NCBI GenBank assembly: GCA_910578085.1
Contig: CAJTPM010000031.1
Span: 20,581 to 48,098, forward strand
DNA length: 27,518 nt
Direction of reading: 5' to 3'
Source of the DNA: an uncultured Lachnospiraceae bacterium
GTDB taxonomy: Bacteria > Bacillota > Clostridia > Lachnospirales > Lachnospiraceae
Part shown: positions 6,953-14,057 of the stretch, piece by piece
Numbering within the stretch: position 1 is the stretch's first letter
Layout of the letters: each line of letters opens with the position of its first letter
The notes under the pieces: generated by a model
Seen by the model: only the letters and a program-made list of their open reading frames with translations
Database searches by the model: none
Told to the model about the DNA's origin: nothing
Made by a program: the position numbers and the translations under genes

Positions 6953-7672
6953 ATGGGACAGGGTATTTTACTATCCGGCGCAGATGACATTGATTTTATG
7001 ATACACGGCGTGTTTTCCTATGAACTGTTCGGACAGACACTGTGGATCACAACATCTCATGTGTGTATTGCTGTTGTCTTTCTGGTGCTTTTGCTGTTTA
7101 TTTTTGCGGCAAACAGGGCTATCAAAAAGGGCACGGAAATACCGACAGGCTTTCAGAACGTGGTGGAGCTGATCGTCGAGAAGCTGGACGGCATGGTTGG
7201 CAGTACCATGGGGGCCAGCGCACCGGCGTTCCGCAACTATATCGGCACGATCTTCATTTTCATTCTGGTCTGCAATATTTCCGGTTTGTTCGGACTGCGG
7301 CCGCCTACGGCGGATTACGGGACAACGCTGGCGTTAGGACTGATGACCTTTACGCTCATAACCTTTAATAAGTTTAAGCATAAAGGCGCAAAGGGCGTTC
7401 TTAAAGGACTTTGTGATCCATGGCCGATCTGGGCGCCGATCAATGTGATCGGTGACGTGGCGGTACCGATCTCTCTGTCGCTTCGTCTATTTGCCAATGT
7501 GCTCTCGGGCGTGGTGATGATGGCGCTGATTTACGGGCTGCTCGGATGGATAGCAGTGATCTGGCCGGCAGCGCTGCATGTATACTTTGATCTGTTCTCG
7601 GGATGCATCCAGACATACGTATTCTGTATGTTGACGATGACATATATCGCGGATGCCTGCAGTCCGGAGTAA
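6953..7672 (+). CDS. atpB: F0F1 ATP synthase subunit a
   Basis: The stator subunit that forms the two half-channels carrying ions to and from the c ring. The essential arginine is R178 in SLRLFANVLSGVVMM; NIMSGLFGLRPPTAD-like (NISGLFGLRPPTADYG), GDVAVPIS and the C-terminal FDLFSGCIQTYVFCMLTMTY with Q and Y are all family hallmarks. At 239 aa with five to six membrane segments it is of usual length. GGAGGTGA lies six bases before the ATG, which follows the previous stop by four bases. Confidence 0.97.
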   Translation: MGQGILLSGADDIDFMIHGVFSYELFGQTLWITTSHVCIAVVFLVLLLFIFAANRAIKKGTEIPTGFQNVVELIVEKLDGMVGSTMGASAPAFRNYIGTIFIFILVCNISGLFGLRPPTADYGTTLALGLMTFTLITFNKFKHKGAKGVLKGLCDPWPIWAPINVIGDVAVPISLSLRLFANVLSGVVMMALIYGLLGWIAVIWPAALHVYFDLFSGCIQTYVFCMLTMTYIADACSPE

Positions 7673-7734
7673 GCAATCGGTAAGATTTATTATTAAAATA
7701 ATATATTACAACAATTATAAAGGAGGAACTAAAA

Positions 7735-7992
7735 ATGGAATTTAACAATTACTTTATCTTAGGCTGTTCAGCAATCGGTGCAGGCCTTGCGGTTATCGCA
7801 GGTATTGGACCTGGTATCGGCCAGGGTATCGCAGCAGGACATGCGGCAGCAGCGGTTGGAAGAAACCCGGGCGCAAAATCCGACATTACTTCCACCATGC
7901 TTTTAGGGCAGGCCGTGGCGGAGACCACAGGTCTTTATGGTCTGTTAGTTGCCATGCTGTTAATGTTTGTTAAACCCCTTATTATAAAATAA
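7735..7992 (+). CDS. atpE: F0F1 ATP synthase subunit c (Na+-type ligand set)
   Basis: Forms the rotating c ring, with two membrane helices and the loop GRNPGAKSD. The ion-binding carboxylate is E63 in GQAVAETTGLY. The other positions match those that coordinate Na+ in Ilyobacter and Acetobacterium c subunits: Q30 in GPGIGQG, V61, E63, T64 (Ser in Ilyobacter), T65 and Y68. I therefore predict Na+ coupling, which fits an anaerobic fermenter, but selectivity is an inference. Length is 85 aa. AAGGAGG precedes the ATG. The 62 bases before it are AT-rich and typical of the highly translated c gene. Confidence 0.97.
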   Translation: MEFNNYFILGCSAIGAGLAVIAGIGPGIGQGIAAGHAAAAVGRNPGAKSDITSTMLLGQAVAETTGLYGLLVAMLLMFVKPLIIK

Positions 7993-8047
7993 GCCTGAAA
8001 AACTGCTTTTAAAAAATTTTTAAATTTAGAGAAAGGAGGTTTACAGG

Positions 8048-8611
8048 TTGAACGCATTACTGAATGCTAATCTCGTGCTGTTAAGCGGCGAAGGATTTGA
8101 TTATCTGTTTGATCTGACCGGGCAGCTTCTGCAGGATGCCGTTTTGATGATCATAGCGGTGTTTGTACTGTTTCTGGTGGCATCTCATTTCCTGTTCAAT
8201 CCCGCCAGGGATATGTTAAAAAAGAGACAGGAAAAGATCAAAGGAGAACTGGACGACGCCAAAGAGAGCATGGAATCCGCGGATGCCTTAAAAGCGGAGT
8301 ATGAAGATAAGCTGAAAAACGTTGAAAAAGAAGCGGAAGACATTCTGACACAGGCCAGAAAGAAAGCGCTGGAGAATGAGAACAGGATTATTGCGGAGGC
8401 GAAAAATGAAGCTGCCGCCATCATAAAGCAGGCCAGAAACGAAGCGGAGTTAGAGAAACGCAAGGCGGCGGATGATGTAAAGAGAGAAATGATCTCCATT
8501 GCGGCTATGATGGCCGGAAGCGTCACGAAAGGCGCGGTGGATGTCTCCATTCAGGACAGTCTCGTGGAAGAAACTTTGAAAGAAATAGGTGAAAACACAT
8601 GGCTAAGTTAA
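8048..8611 (+). CDS. atpF: F0F1 ATP synthase subunit b
   Basis: Peripheral stalk subunit: one membrane helix near residues 30-50 (AVLMIIAVFVLFLVASHFLF) followed by a long charged coiled coil rich in Lys, Glu and Ala (about 55-160) and a C-terminal delta-contact region. The start is TTG at 8048, chosen because AAAGGAGGT lies nine bases upstream and no ATG is available near the membrane segment. At 187 aa it is slightly longer than most because of an extra short N-terminal stretch. It overlaps atpH by 13 bases. Confidence 0.95.
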   Translation: MNALLNANLVLLSGEGFDYLFDLTGQLLQDAVLMIIAVFVLFLVASHFLFNPARDMLKKRQEKIKGELDDAKESMESADALKAEYEDKLKNVEKEAEDILTQARKKALENENRIIAEAKNEAAAIIKQARNEAELEKRKAADDVKREMISIAAMMAGSVTKGAVDVSIQDSLVEETLKEIGENTWLS

Positions 8612-9150
8612 TTTCAAAAACCTATGGAGAAGCGATTTTCGAGCTGGCTGTCGCTGAAAACAGAGTGGATGCGCTGTCGGAAGAGATTCAGACCGTGCTG
8701 AAGGCGCTGGAGGAAAATCCTGAATTTTCGGAGATTATGAAGCATCCGAAGATCATCAAGGAAGAAAAGCTCCAGATTATTGAGAATGTTTTTAAAGGAA
8801 GAGTATCCGATGAACTGACAGGCTTTATCAGGCTGATCGTAGAGAAGGACCGCTACGGCCAGTTAGAGGAGATCATGCAGTATTTCCTGGACGAGGTAAA
8901 GTCCTTAAAGGGCATTGGAGTAGCCTGGGTGAGATCTGCTCTGCCTCTCAGAGAGGAGCAGAAAAAGCGGATAGAAGCAAAACTGCTTGAGACCACTTGC
9001 TTCCGGGAGATGGAGATGCACTATCAGGTGGACGACACACTGATCGGCGGCATGGTCATCCGGATCGGCGACAGAGTGGCGGACAGCAGTATTCGGACAA
9101 AGCTGAGCCATTTAGAGCAGCAGCTTTTGAAAATACAGCTTCAAAATTAG
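8599..9150 (+). CDS. atpH: F0F1 ATP synthase subunit delta
   Basis: Connects the peripheral stalk to the top of F1. The N-terminal helical domain (AKLISKTYGEAIFELAVAEN) and the C-terminal VDDTLIGGMVIRIGDRVADSSIRTKLSHLEQQL are diagnostic of delta/OSCP. Length is 183 aa, which is normal. AGGTGAAAACAC precedes the ATG inside the end of atpF, so translation of the two is probably coupled. Confidence 0.96.
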   Translation: MAKLISKTYGEAIFELAVAENRVDALSEEIQTVLKALEENPEFSEIMKHPKIIKEEKLQIIENVFKGRVSDELTGFIRLIVEKDRYGQLEEIMQYFLDEVKSLKGIGVAWVRSALPLREEQKKRIEAKLLETTCFREMEMHYQVDDTLIGGMVIRIGDRVADSSIRTKLSHLEQQLLKIQLQN

Positions 9151-9183
9151 CTTCAAAAATATAAAGAAAGGTGCGTATGATTC

Positions 9184-10689
9184 ATGAATTTAAGACCAGA
9201 AGAGATAAGTTCGGTCATCAAGGATCAGATTAAGAGATATGCGGCCCAGCTAGAAGTATCCGAAGTGGGAACCGTCATACAGGTTGCAGACGGGATCGCG
9301 CGTATTCACGGCCTGGAAAACGCCATGCAGGGTGAGCTTTTGGAGTTCCCCGGCGAAGTGTACGGCATGGTGATGAACCTGGAAGAGGATAACGTGGGTG
9401 CGGTGCTTCTTGGCAGTACGCAGAATATCAAGGAGGGCGATACCGTAAAGACTACCGGCAGAGTTGTGGAAGTGCCGGTGGGCGATTGTATGCTGGGACG
9501 TGTTGTAAATGCTCTTGGTCAGCCGATCGATGAAAGAGGACCTATTCGGACAGATAAATACCGTCAGATCGAGAGAGTGGCCTCCGGCGTTATCACGAGA
9601 AAATCCGTTGATACACCGTTGCAGACCGGTATCAAGGCGATTGACTCCATGGTACCCATCGGACGGGGACAGCGTGAACTGATCATCGGTGACCGTCAGA
9701 CCGGTAAGACGGCGCTTGCGGTAGATACGATTATTAACCAGAAGGGGCAGGGCGTAAAATGTATTTACGTTGCCATCGGCCAGAAGGCTTCCACGGTGGC
9801 TTCCATTGTGAAGACGCTGGAAGAATACGGCGCTATGGCCTATACCACGGTTGTGGCTTCCACAGCCAGCGAGCAGGCTCCGTTACAGTATATAGCTCCC
9901 TATGCGGGGTGTACCATCGGTGAGGAATGGATGGAAAACGGCGAGGATGTGCTTGTGATCTATGATGATCTGAGTAAGCATGCGACGGCTTACCGTACAC
10001 TCTCCCTGTTACTGAGGCGTCCGCCCGGGCGTGAGGCGTATCCCGGCGACGTGTTCTACCTGCATTCCAGACTGCTTGAGAGAGCGGCCCATATGAGCGA
10101 TGAGTACGGCGGGGGAAGCCTGACGGCGCTTCCGATTATTGAAACGCAGGCAGGCGACGTTTCGGCTTATATTCCGACCAATGTGATCTCCATCACAGAC
10201 GGTCAGATCTATCTGGAGACAGAGATGTTCAACTCCGGTTTCCGTCCGGCGGTAAACGCAGGCCTTTCTGTGTCCCGTGTGGGTGGTGCGGCACAGATCA
10301 AGGCGATGAAGAAGATCGCGGCGCCGATCCGTGTGGAACTTGCGCAGTACAGAGAGTTGGCTGCATTCTCCCAGTTCGGATCCGAGTTGGATGCGGATAC
10401 AAAGGAGAAGCTTGCCCAGGGTGAAAGAATTAAGGAAGTACTCAAACAACCCCAGTATCAGCCCATGCCGGTACAGTATCAGGTTATCATCATCTATGTG
10501 GCGACGAATAAATACCTGTTAGACATTCCGGTGTCGGATGTCACCAGATTTGAGAAGGAACTGTTTGAATTTATCGATACGAAATATCCTGAGATTCCGG
10601 GAAGCATTGCGGAACAGAAGGTGATTTCCGATGAGACGGAAACAAAGCTGAAGGCTGCAATAGAAGAGTTTAAGAAAACTTTCGCGTAA
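9184..10689 (+). CDS. atpA: F0F1 ATP synthase subunit alpha
   Basis: Non-catalytic nucleotide-binding subunit of F1. Walker A is GDRQTGKT (residues 169-176), Walker B is VLVIYDDLSKH, and the block ALPIIETQAGDVSAYIPTNV is typical of alpha. The stator-facing N terminus begins LRPEEISSVIKDQIKRY. Length is 501 aa, as usual. GAAAGGTGCG is about nine bases before the ATG. Codon use is that of a highly expressed gene. Confidence 0.98.
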   Translation: MNLRPEEISSVIKDQIKRYAAQLEVSEVGTVIQVADGIARIHGLENAMQGELLEFPGEVYGMVMNLEEDNVGAVLLGSTQNIKEGDTVKTTGRVVEVPVGDCMLGRVVNALGQPIDERGPIRTDKYRQIERVASGVITRKSVDTPLQTGIKAIDSMVPIGRGQRELIIGDRQTGKTALAVDTIINQKGQGVKCIYVAIGQKASTVASIVKTLEEYGAMAYTTVVASTASEQAPLQYIAPYAGCTIGEEWMENGEDVLVIYDDLSKHATAYRTLSLLLRRPPGREAYPGDVFYLHSRLLERAAHMSDEYGGGSLTALPIIETQAGDVSAYIPTNVISITDGQIYLETEMFNSGFRPAVNAGLSVSRVGGAAQIKAMKKIAAPIRVELAQYRELAAFSQFGSELDADTKEKLAQGERIKEVLKQPQYQPMPVQYQVIIIYVATNKYLLDIPVSDVTRFEKELFEFIDTKYPEIPGSIAEQKVISDETETKLKAAIEEFKKTFA

Positions 10690-10802
10690 ACAGCGAAGTG
10701 ACTTTGCCTGTTGAGCAGAAAAGCGCCGTTGATTTTTGAATTTGAGAAGCGAATTCTGCAATGTGGGCGAAGTTCACACCTGGAAAGGAAAAGGTGACAG
10801 AT

Positions 10803-11687
10803 ATGGCCTCTATGAGAGACATAAAAAGACGTAAGGGCAGTATCCAGAGTACTCAGCAGATCACCAAAGCCATGAAGCTTGTTTCCACCGTAAAGCTGCA
10901 GAGAGCTAAGCAGCGCGCCGAACAGTCCAAGACTTATTTTGACTGTATGTATGAGACCGTAAACAGTGTTTTGAAAAAAACGAGCGGCATGCAGCACCGC
11001 TATCTGCAGTCCGGCAATTCGCCGAGGAAGGCAGTGATCGTGATTACCTCCAACAGAGGACTTGCGGGCGGATATAACTCCAATATTGTAAAGCTGATCA
11101 CAAGAGGCGGTCTGCCGAAGGAGGATCTGGATATTTACAGCATTGGCAAAAAGGGAAAGGATGCTCTGAGCAGATATGGTTATCATATCGCCTGGGAGAA
11201 TTCCGAAATTATTGAGGAACCCGCTTACGCTGATGCGATGCAGCTTTCGGGGAAGCTTTTGGAGGAGTTTGCGGCAGGCAGTATCGGAGAGATCTATCTT
11301 GCATATACCTATTTTAAAAATACGGTTGTCCATATTCCGAAGTTTTTAAAGCTTCTGCCGGTAGAGACGGTGGCGGATGAGCCGACTGAAAAGCCGGGAG
11401 AGGATGTGCGGGAGGAGAAAGAACTTTCGATTCCGATGAACTTTGAGCCGAACGATGAGGAAGCCCTTGATCTTCTGATTCCGAAATATATCACCAGCCT
11501 GATCTACGGAGCGCTGGTGGAAGCGGTGGCAAGTGAAAACGGCGCCAGAATGCAGGCGATGGATTCGGCGACGAGCAATGCTGAGGAAATGATCAGTAAC
11601 CTGACGTTACAGTATAACAGAGCCCGTCAGGGTTCCATTACACAGGAATTAACAGAAATTATAGCCGGTGCGGAAGCAATTTCCTGA
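10803..11687 (+). CDS. atpG: F0F1 ATP synthase subunit gamma
   Basis: Central rotor shaft turning inside the alpha/beta hexamer. The N terminus ASMRDIKRRKGSIQSTQQIT and C terminus SATSNAEEMISNLTLQYNRA are the two coiled-coil ends typical of gamma, with TSNRGLAGGYNSN in between. The frame is open back to 10761, but 10803 is the start: AAGGTGAC lies just before it and family proteins begin exactly here. The result is 294 aa, a normal length. An insertion with TEKPGEDVREEKELS around residues 195-220 is more acidic than usual. The 113 bases after atpA hold no gene. Confidence 0.96.
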   Translation: MASMRDIKRRKGSIQSTQQITKAMKLVSTVKLQRAKQRAEQSKTYFDCMYETVNSVLKKTSGMQHRYLQSGNSPRKAVIVITSNRGLAGGYNSNIVKLITRGGLPKEDLDIYSIGKKGKDALSRYGYHIAWENSEIIEEPAYADAMQLSGKLLEEFAAGSIGEIYLAYTYFKNTVVHIPKFLKLLPVETVADEPTEKPGEDVREEKELSIPMNFEPNDEEALDLLIPKYITSLIYGALVEAVASENGARMQAMDSATSNAEEMISNLTLQYNRARQGSITQELTEIIAGAEAIS

Positions 11688-11729
11688 TTATTTTCCGCAG
11701 GGCAGAAACAAAGTAGAAAGGAAGTAAAG

Positions 11730-13118
11730 ATGGCAGATAAGAATACAGGTAAAATTACCCAGATTATCGGCGCCGTTCTGGATATCAAGTTTACAGAAGG
11801 GAAACTTCCCGAAATCAATGAAGCGATCCGGATTCCGTTAAAGGAGGGAAAGCTGGTGGTGGAAGTATCCCAGCATCTGGGGGATGATACGGTCAGATGT
11901 ATCGCCATGGGTCCTACGGATGGTCTGGTGAGGGGTATGGATGCGGAGGCAACAGGCGCTCCGATCACTGTGCCCGTGGGTGAAAACACGCTGGGACGTA
12001 TGTTCAACGTGCTCGGCGAGCCGATAGATAATAAGCCTGTGCCGACTGAGGTGGAATATACACCGATCCACAGACCTGCACCGGAGTTTTCGGAGCAGTC
12101 CACTCAGCAGGAGCTGTTGGAGACAGGGATCAAGGTGGTAGACCTTCTGTGCCCTTATCAGAAGGGTGGTAAGATCGGTCTGTTCGGCGGCGCCGGCGTA
12201 GGAAAAACAGTGCTGATTCAGGAGCTGATCCGTAATATTGCGACAGAGCACGGCGGCTATTCCGTATTTACAGGCGTAGGCGAGAGAACAAGGGAAGGAA
12301 ACGACCTTTACTATGAAATGAAGGAATCCGGCGTTATCGATAAGACGACGATGGTGTTCGGACAGATGAACGAGCCCCCCGGAGCCAGAATGAGAGTGGG
12401 CCTGACGGGCCTGACGATGGCAGAGTATTTCCGTGATAAAGGCGGTAAGGATGTGTTGCTGTTCATCGATAACATTTTCCGTTTTACACAGGCGGGTTCT
12501 GAGGTGAGCGCACTGCTTGGACGTATGCCTTCGGCGGTGGGTTATCAGCCCACGCTGCAGACGGAGATGGGCGCACTGCAGGAGAGAATCACCTCCACAA
12601 AGGACGGTTCCATCACATCGGTTCAGGCGGTTTATGTGCCTGCGGATGACCTAACGGATCCGGCGCCTGCGACGACCTTCGCACATCTGGATGCAACGAC
12701 GGTGCTTTCCCGTTCTATTGTGGAACTTGGTATCTATCCGGCGGTGGATCCGCTTGAGTCCACTTCCAGAATCCTGGATCCGAGAATTCTGGGCGAGGAG
12801 CATTATCAGGTTGCAAGAAGTGTACAGGAAATTTTGCAGAGATATAAGGAGCTGCAGGATATCATCGCGATCCTCGGTATGGATGAACTGTCCGAGGAGG
12901 ATAAACTGGTGGTTTCCAGAGCGAGAAGAGTGCAGAGATTTTTATCCCAGCCGTTCTATGTGGCGGAGCAGTTCACCGGATACGACGGAAAGTATGTGCC
13001 CATCAGTGAGACGATCCGCGGCTTTAAGGAAATTCTGGAAGGAAAGCATGACGACATTCCGGAGAGCTATTTCCTGAATGCAGGAACCATTGATGATGTA
13101 CTGGCCCGTGTGAAATAG
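11730..13118 (+). CDS. atpD: F0F1 ATP synthase subunit beta
   Basis: Catalytic subunit of F1. The P-loop is GGAGVGKT (residues 153-160), followed by GVGERTREGNDLYYEM with the catalytic Glu, the Walker B block DVLLFIDNIFRFTQAGSEVS, and the DELSEED motif (written DELSEEDKL) in the C-terminal domain. Length is 462 aa, as expected. AAAGGAAGTAAAG precedes the ATG. It starts 42 bases after atpG and ends 11 bases before atpC. Confidence 0.98.
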   Translation: MADKNTGKITQIIGAVLDIKFTEGKLPEINEAIRIPLKEGKLVVEVSQHLGDDTVRCIAMGPTDGLVRGMDAEATGAPITVPVGENTLGRMFNVLGEPIDNKPVPTEVEYTPIHRPAPEFSEQSTQQELLETGIKVVDLLCPYQKGGKIGLFGGAGVGKTVLIQELIRNIATEHGGYSVFTGVGERTREGNDLYYEMKESGVIDKTTMVFGQMNEPPGARMRVGLTGLTMAEYFRDKGGKDVLLFIDNIFRFTQAGSEVSALLGRMPSAVGYQPTLQTEMGALQERITSTKDGSITSVQAVYVPADDLTDPAPATTFAHLDATTVLSRSIVELGIYPAVDPLESTSRILDPRILGEEHYQVARSVQEILQRYKELQDIIAILGMDELSEEDKLVVSRARRVQRFLSQPFYVAEQFTGYDGKYVPISETIRGFKEILEGKHDDIPESYFLNAGTIDDVLARVK

Positions 13119-13129
13119 GGGGTGAGCGT

Positions 13130-13534
13130 ATGGCGGAGACAAACGATTTTACGCTGAAAATTATAACCCCGGACAGGGTTTTCTATGAGAAACCTGTGAA
13201 AATGGTGGAGTTTAATACGGTGGAGGGAGAGATCGGCGTACTGCCCGGTCATATCCCGATGACAGTCATTATCAAACCTGGGGTACTCACGATCACGGAG
13301 GAGGATAACTCCAGGGAAGCGGCACTTCATGCAGGCTTTGCGGAGATTCTGCAAAATCAGGTGACGATTCTGGCGGAAATTATAGAATGGCCGGAAGAGA
13401 TCGATGCGACCAGGGCGCAGGAAGCGAAAGAAAGAGCGGAAGAAAGACTGCGTACAAAGGATGTAGGAACGGACGTTTCAAGGGCTGAAATCGCGTTGAA
13501 ACGTGCGCTGACGAGAATAAATGTTTTAAAGTAA
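13130..13534 (+). CDS. atpC: F0F1 ATP synthase subunit epsilon
   Basis: Rotor subunit that couples gamma to the c ring and can inhibit hydrolysis. The N-terminal beta domain carries FTLKIITPDRVFYEKPVKMV and GEIGVLPGHIPM, and the C-terminal helices end SRAEIALKRALTRINVLK. Length is 134 aa. GGGGGTGAGCGT precedes the ATG. It is the last gene of the operon; a terminator-like hairpin follows 10 bases later. Confidence 0.97.
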   Translation: MAETNDFTLKIITPDRVFYEKPVKMVEFNTVEGEIGVLPGHIPMTVIIKPGVLTITEEDNSREAALHAGFAEILQNQVTILAEIIEWPEEIDATRAQEAKERAEERLRTKDVGTDVSRAEIALKRALTRINVLK

Positions 13535-13544
13535 AAGAACGAAA

Positions 13545-13590
13545 AACACCTTTGCTGCATATGCTAAAATAAAGCAGCAGAGGTGTTTTG
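13545..13590 (+). terminator. atp operon terminator-like hairpin that also holds the next gene's Shine-Dalgarno
   Basis: AACACCT (13545-13551) pairs with AGGTGTT (13581-13587) and GCTGC (13554-13558) with GCAGC (13574-13578), followed by a short T tract (13586-13589). The 3' arm GAGGTG (13580-13585) is at the same time the ribosome binding site of the gene starting at 13593. Folding should therefore both reduce read-through and hide that site. Confidence 0.65.
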
Positions 13591-13592
13591 TT

Positions 13593-13997
13593 ATGCCAAA
13601 AGAAAATATTTTGCCTTTTTATATGATTTATCCGCTCCCCTTGGCCGGCCAGGAGGAGGAGTCTATGATGCGGGATCTGGAGTATATGCAGCAGCTTTAT
13701 CCGGCGGATGCCAAAAAATACCAGAAAAAAATTGCGGCGGTGCTCGACAGGATAGATTACGACGGTAGTCTGATCTATGATGAATATCCCTGCAGGTGGC
13801 AGATGTATCGGTTATGCCAGAGCGTTATGGCGGTTCTGAGGCGGGAAGCGAGTGGGGGAAAAGAGGAAGTTTCTGTGGAAAAATGGGTGTGGATCGAGGA
13901 AATGGTGCAGATTTTGTTGTATTATGAGGTGTATAAAAGACGGCATACGAATAAAAATAAGATAAAACCGGTTGAGGTTTTGGGAAAATACAGGTAA
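13593..13997 (+). CDS. small Lachnospiraceae-type protein of unknown function (134 aa)
   Basis: The start LPFYMIYPL, the block MMRDLEYMQQLYPADAKKYQ, then DRIDYDGSLIYDEYPCRWQM and a C-terminal helix MVQILLYYEVYKRRH match a short protein I remember from many Lachnospiraceae genomes, always without function. It has no signal peptide or membrane segment; the C terminus is basic. The ATG at 13593 has GAGGTG seven bases upstream, but that site lies in the 3' arm of the preceding hairpin. It is followed 60 bases later by the 851-residue protein. Function unknown. Confidence 0.8.
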   Translation: MPKENILPFYMIYPLPLAGQEEESMMRDLEYMQQLYPADAKKYQKKIAAVLDRIDYDGSLIYDEYPCRWQMYRLCQSVMAVLRREASGGKEEVSVEKWVWIEEMVQILLYYEVYKRRHTNKNKIKPVEVLGKYR

Positions 13998-14019
13998 AAT
14001 ATTATTGGATAAAATGGAC

Positions 14020-14045
14020 GCCCGGTTCTCTTTGCAGAATCGGGC
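14020..14045 (+). other. hairpin directly before a Shine-Dalgarno
   Basis: GCCCG (14020-14024) pairs with CGGGC (14041-14045), extended by TTCT/AGAA with one mismatched position. It ends just before GGAGG (14046-14050) of the next gene. There is no T tract, so it is not an obvious terminator; it may protect or modulate the ribosome binding site. Confidence 0.45.
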
Positions 14046-14057
14046 GGAGGAGTTTAG

